A DNA stretch of 64,000 nucleotides from Sulfuritortus calidifontis (GTDB lineage: Bacteria > Pseudomonadota > Gammaproteobacteria > Burkholderiales > Thiobacillaceae). This document shows positions 58,264 through 64,000 of this stretch, in pieces (within the stretch, counting starts at the first letter, position 1; each line of letters opens with the position of its first letter). The stretch lies in the NCBI RefSeq assembly GCF_003967275.1, contig NZ_AP018721.1:2656637-2720636 (forward strand), written 5' to 3'. The notes under the pieces were generated by a model. That model had not been told where the DNA came from, made no database searches, and saw nothing but the letters and a program-made list of their open reading frames with translations. A program made the translations under genes and the position numbers.

Positions 58264-60042
58264 TCAGGCGTGGCTATAGAGCTTGTGATAAAGGCCGCCG
58301 CTTAGCATCAGGCTGTCGTGGCTGCCCTCCTCCACGATGCGGCCATTCTCGAAGACCAGGATGCGGTCGGCCTGGCGCACCGCCGACAGGCGATGGGCGA
58401 TGATCAGGGTGGTGCGGCCGGTCAGGAAGCCGGCCAGGGCCTGATGCAGGCGGCGCTCGGTCTCGGCGTCGAGCGCCGAGGTCGCCTCGTCGAGGATCAC
58501 CACCTGCGGCGCGGTCAGCACCATGCGGGCGACGGCCAGGCGCTGACGCTGGCCGCCGGACAGGCGCACGCCCTGGCGACCGACCACGGTATCCAGGCCC
58601 TGGGGCATGTCGGCGACGAAGTCCTTGAGCTGGGCGATCGCCAGCGCCTGCCACAGCTCGGTCTCGCTCCGCTCGCGACCCATGCTCAGGTTGGCCCGCA
58701 CGGTGTCGTTGAACAGCACCGGGTGCTGCAAGACCACGCCGACGTGCTCGCGCACCTGGTCCCAGCCGATCTCCGACACCGGCACCCCGCCGTAGCGTAC
58801 CGTGCCGCCCTGCGCCGGATACAGCCCGAGCAGGACCTGGACCAGGGTCGACTTGCCGCCGCCCGAGGCGCCGACCAGGGCGACCTTCTCGCCCGGCCGG
58901 ATGTCGAGGTCGACCTGGTCGAGCACCGGCTCGCCGTCGGCATAGGCGAAGCTGAGCTTCTCCAGGGTGACGCCGACCGTGGCCTGGCCGGCGAAGGGAT
59001 CGACCCGGGCCGGCCATTGCTGGGCGAGCTTGAGGTCGAGCAGGCCATTGACCCGGCCCAGCGCCGCATTGGCGGCATACCAGGCGTACTGGATGTTGAT
59101 GATCTCCTGCACTGGCGACATCATGAACCAGAGGTAGCCGAACACCGCCATCATCTCGCCGATGCTCAGGTTGGAATAAACCACCATGAACATGGCCAGG
59201 GCGCGGAAGGCATCGAAGCCGACCAGGAAGACGAAGAAGGAGGCGCGGTTCATCGCATCCGACTTCCAGGCGAAGGCGGCGGCATGGTTGCGGATGTTGC
59301 CGGCATAGTCGGCCACCCGGGCCAGGTAGTGGCGCTCGCGGTTCATCGCCCGAATCTGGTGCAGGGCGTCCAAGGTCTCGGCCAGGGCCGCCTGGAACAA
59401 CTCGAAGGCGCTGTTCTCCTGTTTCTTCAGCTCCTTCACCCGCTTGCCGAGCTTGGTCGAAAACAGGATCACGAAGGGGTTGAGCAAAAGGATGAACAGG
59501 GCGAGCTGCCAGTGCATCCAGAGCAGCACCGCCGACACCCCGATCAGAATCAGGACCGAGACCAGGAAGCCGGAAATCGACGCGCCGATGAATTGGTCGA
59601 TGGCATTCAGATCGGTGACGAAGCGCGAGGTCACCGCCCCGCTGCCCAGGGTCTCGTATTCCGACAGCGCGATCTTCGACAGCCGCTCGAGCATGCGCTG
59701 GCGAATGCCGTAGACGATGTCCTTGGCCATGAGCGAGAAGGTGCGGCTCTGCCAGATGTTGAACAGCACCGCCAGGAGCCGCAGCAGGACGGTGAGCGCC
59801 AAGGCGGCCAGGATGAACAGCGTCGGGCCGTGCCAGGCCGGCGGGAACCAGGGCCCGACGGTGGCGATGAAGGCGCCGGGCTGATGCAGCAGCACCTCGT
59901 CGACCAGCAAGGGTAGGATCAGGGGTAGCGGCACCGCCCAGATCGCGGCGAACACCGCGATCAGGTTGCCCTTGACCAGGCTGCGCCGATGCCGTCGCAG
60001 TTCCTGCAGGATGTCGCGCCAAGTCAATGGAGAATCAGCCAT
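58264..60042 (-). CDS. ABC exporter, ATPase and membrane domains fused (MsbA-like)
   Basis: A 592-residue half-transporter. Six membrane helices lie in residues 25-320. The nucleotide-binding domain has VALVGASGGGKSTLVQVLLG (Walker A), the Q-loop VVLQHPVLFNDT, the signature LSGGQRQRLAVARM, VVILDEATSALD (Walker B) and IIAHRLS. Lipid or drug export is typical of the family; the substrate cannot be told. ATG 60042 (MADSPLTW) is preferred; a start five codons earlier is possible. Confidence 0.9.
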   Translation of the reverse strand: MADSPLTWRDILQELRRHRRSLVKGNLIAVFAAIWAVPLPLILPLLVDEVLLHQPGAFIATVGPWFPPAWHGPTLFILAALALTVLLRLLAVLFNIWQSRTFSLMAKDIVYGIRQRMLERLSKIALSEYETLGSGAVTSRFVTDLNAIDQFIGASISGFLVSVLILIGVSAVLLWMHWQLALFILLLNPFVILFSTKLGKRVKELKKQENSAFELFQAALAETLDALHQIRAMNRERHYLARVADYAGNIRNHAAAFAWKSDAMNRASFFVFLVGFDAFRALAMFMVVYSNLSIGEMMAVFGYLWFMMSPVQEIINIQYAWYAANAALGRVNGLLDLKLAQQWPARVDPFAGQATVGVTLEKLSFAYADGEPVLDQVDLDIRPGEKVALVGASGGGKSTLVQVLLGLYPAQGGTVRYGGVPVSEIGWDQVREHVGVVLQHPVLFNDTVRANLSMGRERSETELWQALAIAQLKDFVADMPQGLDTVVGRQGVRLSGGQRQRLAVARMVLTAPQVVILDEATSALDAETERRLHQALAGFLTGRTTLIIAHRLSAVRQADRILVFENGRIVEEGSHDSLMLSGGLYHKLYSHA

Positions 60043-60155
60043 GGCTAGCCTGTCCATGCCGAACTGAAATGGCGGTCGTGCCTGCCCTGTTCATCCTGGT
60101 CGCGTTTGCGGTAGACTTCATTCACAAATAAATCAATAAATTAGGGAGACAGGTC

Positions 60156-60452
60156 ATGGCCAGCGAACCGCCGTTCGCCACGACGTCGGGCTTGAGCGTC
60201 GAGGGCACCCCGTCCGAACTCGAAATCTGGTACCCGCGCATTGTCAGCGAGCTGACCCTTTGCTGGAACCATAGCGGCATCGACACCTATCTGCACAAAC
60301 TCATCATGGACGAGCGCCATGGGCGACGCGGCTTCCCCGAAGAGATCATGGAGGAGCTGCTCTTCCTGGCCGGCGTGCGCTGGCACCTTTATCCGCGCGA
60401 CCCTAATGTGCCGGATGTCGATTGGATCATGTGCGCCCGCCGATGGCCCTGA
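60156..60452 (+). CDS. hypothetical protein, 98 residues
   Basis: A small acidic protein with ELEIWYPRIVSELTLCWNHS, DTYLHKLIMDERHGRRGFPE and EEIMEELLFLAGVRWHLYPR. I do not recognise a family. It has its own AT-rich upstream region (60117-60145) and a good ribosome site (AGGGAGA) before the ATG, and it is convergent with mnmE, so it is likely a single-gene unit. Confidence 0.8.
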   Translation: MASEPPFATTSGLSVEGTPSELEIWYPRIVSELTLCWNHSGIDTYLHKLIMDERHGRRGFPEEIMEELLFLAGVRWHLYPRDPNVPDVDWIMCARRWP

Positions 60453-60462
60453 TCGCGCCAAA

Positions 60463-61803
60463 CTACTTGCCTATGCAGAACTGACTGAAGATGCGGCCGA
60501 GCAGGTCGTCGGCGGTGAACTCGCCGGTGATCTCGTTCAGGGCCTCCTGGGCCAAGCGCAATTCCTCGGCGAACAGTTCCAGCCGCTGGCCGGCGGCGAC
60601 CGCCAGTTCCAGATGGCGGCCGGCCCGGCGCAGCGCCTCCAGGTGGCGGCCGCGTGCCATGAAGGCACCCTCGCCTGCAGCCTGCCAGCCGGCCGCTGCC
60701 AGCAGTTGTTTTCTCAGCAGGTCGACGCCGGCGCCGGTCTTGGCCGACAGCCACAGCTCGCGGCCACCCTCGCTCTGCCGCGGCGCCCCGCCGGTCTGGT
60801 CGATCTTGTTGTGCACCGTGATCCGCGGGATGGCCGGCAGCCGGGCGAGGATCGCCTCCTCCTGTGGCCCCATGCCGTGGCCGGCGTCGACCAGCAGCAA
60901 GGCGACATCGGCCTTCTCCACCGCCGCCCAGGTCCGGGCGATGCCGATCTGCTCCACCGCATCGCTGGTCTCGCGCAGGCCGGCGGTGTCGATCACGTGC
61001 AGCGGCACGCCCTCGATCTGGATCGCCTCGCGCACCGTGTCCCGCGTGGTGCCGGCGATCTCGGTGACGATGGCCGCCTCGTAGCCGGCCAGCTGGTTGA
61101 GCAGGCTGGACTTGCCGACGTTGGGCTGGCCGATGAGCACCACGTTGAGGCCCTCGCGCAGCAGGGCGCCCTGGCGCGCCTCCTGCATGACGGCCTGCAG
61201 CTTGGCCCGGATGCCGGCCAGCCGGCCCCAGGCGTCGGCCTGCTGGAGAAAATCGATCTCCTCCTCGGGAAAATCCAGGGTCGACTCGACCAACATGCGC
61301 AGGTGGATCAGGCCGTCGACCAGCTCGCGCACCCGGTGCGAGAACTCGCCGGCCAGCGAGCGTACCGCCGAACGGGCGGCCTCCTGGCTTTGAGCGTCGA
61401 TCAGGTCGGCGATGGCCTCGGCCTGGGCCAGGTCGATCTTGCCGTTGAGGAAGGCGCGGCGGGAGAACTCGCCCGGCTCGGCCAGACGGGCGCCTAGCGC
61501 CAGGCAGCGGTCGAGCACCAGCTGCAGCACCTGCGGCCCGCCATGGCCCTGCAGCTCGAGCACGTGCTCGCCGGTGAAGGAATGCGGCGCGGGGAAGTAG
61601 AGAGCGATACCCTCGTCCAGCGCGGCACCGGCGGCATCGCGAAAGCGGGCAAAGACGGCCTGGCGCGGGGCCAGCGCGCGGCCAACGATGCCTTGGATGA
61701 TCTGGGAGAGGTCGGGCCCGGAGATGCGGACCACGCCGATGCCGCCGCGCCCGGGCGGGGTCGCGACGGCGGCGATGGCATCGGGCTTACTTTTTCCCGG
61801 CAC
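60463..61803 (-). CDS. mnmE: tRNA modification GTPase MnmE
   Basis: A 446-residue GTPase that with MnmG modifies U34 of tRNAs. The N-terminal folate-binding domain starts [20 protein letters not shown], the G domain has [31 protein letters not shown] and HNKIDQTG, and the C-terminus is CIGK with the catalytic Cys. The start overlaps the yidC end by 17 bases. Confidence 0.97.
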   Translation of the reverse strand: MPGKSKPDAIAAVATPPGRGGIGVVRISGPDLSQIIQGIVGRALAPRQAVFARFRDAAGAALDEGIALYFPAPHSFTGEHVLELQGHGGPQVLQLVLDRCLALGARLAEPGEFSRRAFLNGKIDLAQAEAIADLIDAQSQEAARSAVRSLAGEFSHRVRELVDGLIHLRMLVESTLDFPEEEIDFLQQADAWGRLAGIRAKLQAVMQEARQGALLREGLNVVLIGQPNVGKSSLLNQLAGYEAAIVTEIAGTTRDTVREAIQIEGVPLHVIDTAGLRETSDAVEQIGIARTWAAVEKADVALLLVDAGHGMGPQEEAILARLPAIPRITVHNKIDQTGGAPRQSEGGRELWLSAKTGAGVDLLRKQLLAAAGWQAAGEGAFMARGRHLEALRRAGRHLELAVAAGQRLELFAEELRLAQEALNEITGEFTADDLLGRIFSQFCIGK

Positions 61804-63427
61804 GCTCGATCACGGTGTTGATCCGCCATTGCTGGAGGATCGACAGCACGTTGTTGACCAGCCAGTACAGCACCAGGCCGGCCGGGAAGAAGAAGAAGAA
61901 GACCGAGAAGACGATGGGCATGATCATCATCACCTTGGCCTGCACCGGATCGGGCGGCGTCGGCGACAGCTTCTGCTGGATGAACATGGTGATCGCCATC
62001 ACCACCGGCAGCACGTAATAAGGGTCGCTGGCGGAGAGATCGGTGATCCACAGGGCGAACGGCGCCTGGCGCAGCTCGACAGCGCCGAGCAGCACCCAGT
62101 AGAGCGCGATGAACACCGGGATCTGGACCAGGATGGGCAGGCAGCCGCCCAAGGGGTTGATCTTCTCCTCCTGGTAGATCTTCATCATCGCCTCGTGCAG
62201 CTTCTGCCGGTCGTCGCCGAACTTTTCCTTCAGGCTCTGCAGGCGTGGCGCCAGCTTGCGCATCTGGGCCATGGACTTGTAGCTGGCGGCCGACAGCGGA
62301 TAGAAGGCGCCCTTGATCAGCACGGTGAGCAGGATGATCGCCACGCCCCAGTTGTCGACCAGCTTGTTCAGCCAGTTGAGCAGCATGAACAGCGGATAGG
62401 CCAGCACGTGCAGCCAGCCGTAATCCACCACCAGATCGAGGCCGGGGGCCAGCGCCTTCAGCTTGTCCTGCTCCTGCGGGCCGGCATAGAGCCGGGTGGC
62501 GACCGACTTGCTCTCGCCCGGCGCCAGCTTGAGGACGGGCAGGATCATGCCGGCGGCATATTCATCGTTGCCCAGGGCGCGGGTGTAGAACTCGCGCCGG
62601 CCGCTATCGGTCGGGTTCTGGGTCAGCCAGGCCGAGACGAAGTGGTGCTGGACCATGGCGACCCAGCCATCCTGCGCCTCTTTCACGTGCTCCGCCTTGC
62701 CCTCGGCGATCTTCTTGAAATCGATTTTCTGGAACTTGCTGGCCTCGGTGTAGACCGCCGGGCCGGTAAAGGTGTGCATCAGGGCCGACTGGCCCTCGGG
62801 CGCCTGGCTGTGACGCATCAACTGGTAATAGGGGAAGGCATCGACCGTGGCCTGGCCGAGGTTGCGCACCGTCTGCTCGAGCTCGACCGCATAGCTGCCG
62901 CGGCGGAAGGAATAGGTCTTGGTCAGCTCGACGCCGCCGGACTGGGCGCGCAGAGTGAGCTTGACCACGTCCTGGCCGGGCTTCAGCTCACGCTCGCCCG
63001 GCACCAGTTCGAACACGGTCTTGTGGTTGGGCAGGTCATGGCCGATCAGGCCGGACTGGGCGAAGTAGTTGCGGCCCTGCCGCTCTTCCAACAGGCGGAA
63101 GGGTTTGGTCTTGTCTTCGTCCTGGTGATAGTGGCTGAGATCCAACTCGCGGATGTCGCCGCCGTTGGCGTCGATCACCGCGGTCAGCACGTCGGTCTTG
63201 ATCACCGCCCGCGCGCCCTTGGCCGCGCCGCCCTTCGGCGTCTCGCTGGCCGCATCGGTCGCCTGCAGGGCCTGGCCCGGGGTCGGCAGCGCGCCCTGGC
63301 TCGGGGCCGCCTGCTGCGCCACCGCCGCGCTCGGCTGCTTGGGTTTGTTGTAGTCCTGCCAGGCCTCCCACAGCATCAACAGGGAGAAGGAAAACACGAC
63401 GAAGGCGATGAGGCGCTGGGTGTCCAT
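61787..63427 (-). CDS. yidC: membrane protein insertase YidC
   Basis: A 546-residue insertase. An N-terminal membrane helix ([20 protein letters not shown]), a large periplasmic domain (about 80-330) and the conserved core of five helices ([60 protein letters not shown]) are present. Usual neighbours rnpA and mnmE; yidD, which normally lies before it, is missing. Confidence 0.97.
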   Translation of the reverse strand: MDTQRLIAFVVFSFSLLMLWEAWQDYNKPKQPSAAVAQQAAPSQGALPTPGQALQATDAASETPKGGAAKGARAVIKTDVLTAVIDANGGDIRELDLSHYHQDEDKTKPFRLLEERQGRNYFAQSGLIGHDLPNHKTVFELVPGERELKPGQDVVKLTLRAQSGGVELTKTYSFRRGSYAVELEQTVRNLGQATVDAFPYYQLMRHSQAPEGQSALMHTFTGPAVYTEASKFQKIDFKKIAEGKAEHVKEAQDGWVAMVQHHFVSAWLTQNPTDSGRREFYTRALGNDEYAAGMILPVLKLAPGESKSVATRLYAGPQEQDKLKALAPGLDLVVDYGWLHVLAYPLFMLLNWLNKLVDNWGVAIILLTVLIKGAFYPLSAASYKSMAQMRKLAPRLQSLKEKFGDDRQKLHEAMMKIYQEEKINPLGGCLPILVQIPVFIALYWVLLGAVELRQAPFALWITDLSASDPYYVLPVVMAITMFIQQKLSPTPPDPVQAKVMMIMPIVFSVFFFFFPAGLVLYWLVNNVLSILQQWRINTVIERAGKK

Positions 63428-63430
63428 TTT

Positions 63431-63811
63431 TTAAGCGGTTTGCGAGATGGAATTGTTGGCACAAGACCGGCACTCTAACAGCAACCGGTCGAATTCATCC
63501 TGAATCTGCGTTTCCGGTGCCTGGCGCTTGAGCCGGACCACGATGTCGAGGGCGCCGAGTTGCGGCTGGCAGAGGCGGAAGCGCTCGCGCAGGCGGCGGC
63601 GCAACCGGTTGCGGTCCACGGCTCGCCGCAGCAGTTTGCGGGCGACCACCAGGCCCAGGCGGGAATGACCCAGGGCATTGGGCCGGGCCAGGACATCGAG
63701 ACAGGCGCCGCGGCGGGCGCACTTAAAACGAAAAACGGATGAAAACTCATCCGTTTTGTGCAGCTTTTTTTCCCAGCCGAAACCGAACGGCCGGGCGGGC
63801 AGGGCGCTCAA
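63431..63811 (-). CDS. rnpA: ribonuclease P protein component
   Basis: A 126-residue protein that binds the P RNA in tRNA 5' processing. The family motif is [29 protein letters not shown] (spread over about 58-86), preceded by [20 protein letters not shown]. The start is a TTG that overlaps the rpmH stop; no ATG fits. A strong terminator-like hairpin covers codons 19-27. Confidence 0.93.
   Translation of the reverse strand: MSALPARPFGFGWEKKLHKTDEFSSVFRFKCARRGACLDVLARPNALGHSRLGLVVARKLLRRAVDRNRLRRRLRERFRLCQPQLGALDIVVRLKRQAPETQIQDEFDRLLLECRSCANNSISQTA
63732..63757 (-). terminator. terminator-like hairpin inside the start of rnpA
   Basis: On the minus strand AAAACGGATGA, loop GTTT, TCATCCGTTTT form a perfect 11-bp stem followed by TCGTTTT. 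It lies inside rnpA codons, about 50 bases after the rpmH stop. Such a structure could end part of the transcripts and give more L34 than RnpA protein. Confidence 0.55.
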
Positions 63812-63942
63812 ACGGCCAGGCGCTTGCGGCCTTTGGCGCGGCGGGCGTTGATCACGGCGCGACCGCCCTTGGTGGCCATGCGGGCGCGAAAGCCATGGGT
63901 GCGCGCACGACGAATTTTGGAAGGCTGGTAGGTGCGTTTCAT
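63808..63942 (-). CDS. rpmH: 50S ribosomal protein L34
   Basis: A 44-residue basic ribosomal protein: [40 protein letters not shown], ending RLAV. The sequence is the standard L34. It heads the rpmH-rnpA-yidC-mnmE operon and is normally divergent from dnaA, expected just past the right edge. The 58 bases upstream should hold its promoter; no box is clear. Confidence 0.98.
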   Translation of the reverse strand: MKRTYQPSKIRRARTHGFRARMATKGGRAVINARRAKGRKRLAV

Positions 63943-64000
63943 GTTGATACCCGAATTCGGTTCAAAGAAAAGGCGCGTATTAGACAGGGTAAGCCCCTAT

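Overview
The window is a high-GC betaproteobacterial chromosome segment next to the replication origin, carrying a complete-looking transposable prophage of about 33 kb. Host gene order (rpmH-rnpA-yidC-mnmE ... mnmG-rsmG-parA-parB-atpIBEFHAGDC-glmU-glmS, two parS sites close by, dnaA expected just past the right edge) is that of Betaproteobacteria such as Thiobacillaceae or other Nitrosomonadales; this placement is inferred from synteny and composition, not from a search.

Left flank (1-6019): a single-domain response regulator and a REC-GGDEF-EAL protein in one operon, a MITE-like palindromic repeat, pyrE, exonuclease III and an AmpG-like permease, then the 3' fragment of a GAF-GGDEF-EAL gene.

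Prophage (6020-39013): it sits inside that GAF-GGDEF-EAL gene, whose 5' fragment resumes at 39014. Both ends read TAGG-N9-ATTATTTGAGACG inwards and are flanked by GCGG. Almost everything is on the minus strand, so the early end is on the right: repressor and ORF6C-like gene (plus strand), palindromic operator, Ner-like protein, MuA-like transposase, MuB-like ATPase, small early genes, GemA-like protein, Mor-like activator; then lysis (SAR lysozyme, nested Rz/Rz1), Mu-type packaging and head genes (gp25 to gp38-like), and a long-tailed lambda-type tail module (tube, chaperones, tape measure, M, L, K, I, J-like). The late operon ends in a diversity-generating retroelement (DGR): a C-type-lectin-like tail protein with a 102-bp variable repeat (VR), an Avd-like protein, a 102-bp template repeat (TR) and a reverse transcriptase. 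TR and VR differ at nine positions, eight of them adenines in TR. This is the most interesting system in the window: a transposable siphophage that diversifies its receptor-binding tip.

Other unexplained structure in the prophage: a 20-bp motif found at both ends and three times inside genes, a tRNA-like element on the opposite strand, a GGGTGCAAGTT array behind the repressor, and a +1-frame gene inside the transposase.

Right flank (39014-64000): 5' fragment of the split gene, an orphan ParA-like ATPase, glmS with two extra copies of its own 3' end downstream, glmU, the ATP synthase operon with a clear terminator, parAB, rsmG, mnmG, a membrane GGDEF-EAL protein between two parS sites, an ABC exporter, a small unknown gene, mnmE, yidC, rnpA (with a terminator-like hairpin inside its start) and rpmH. 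No stretch longer than 300 bases lacks a gene.
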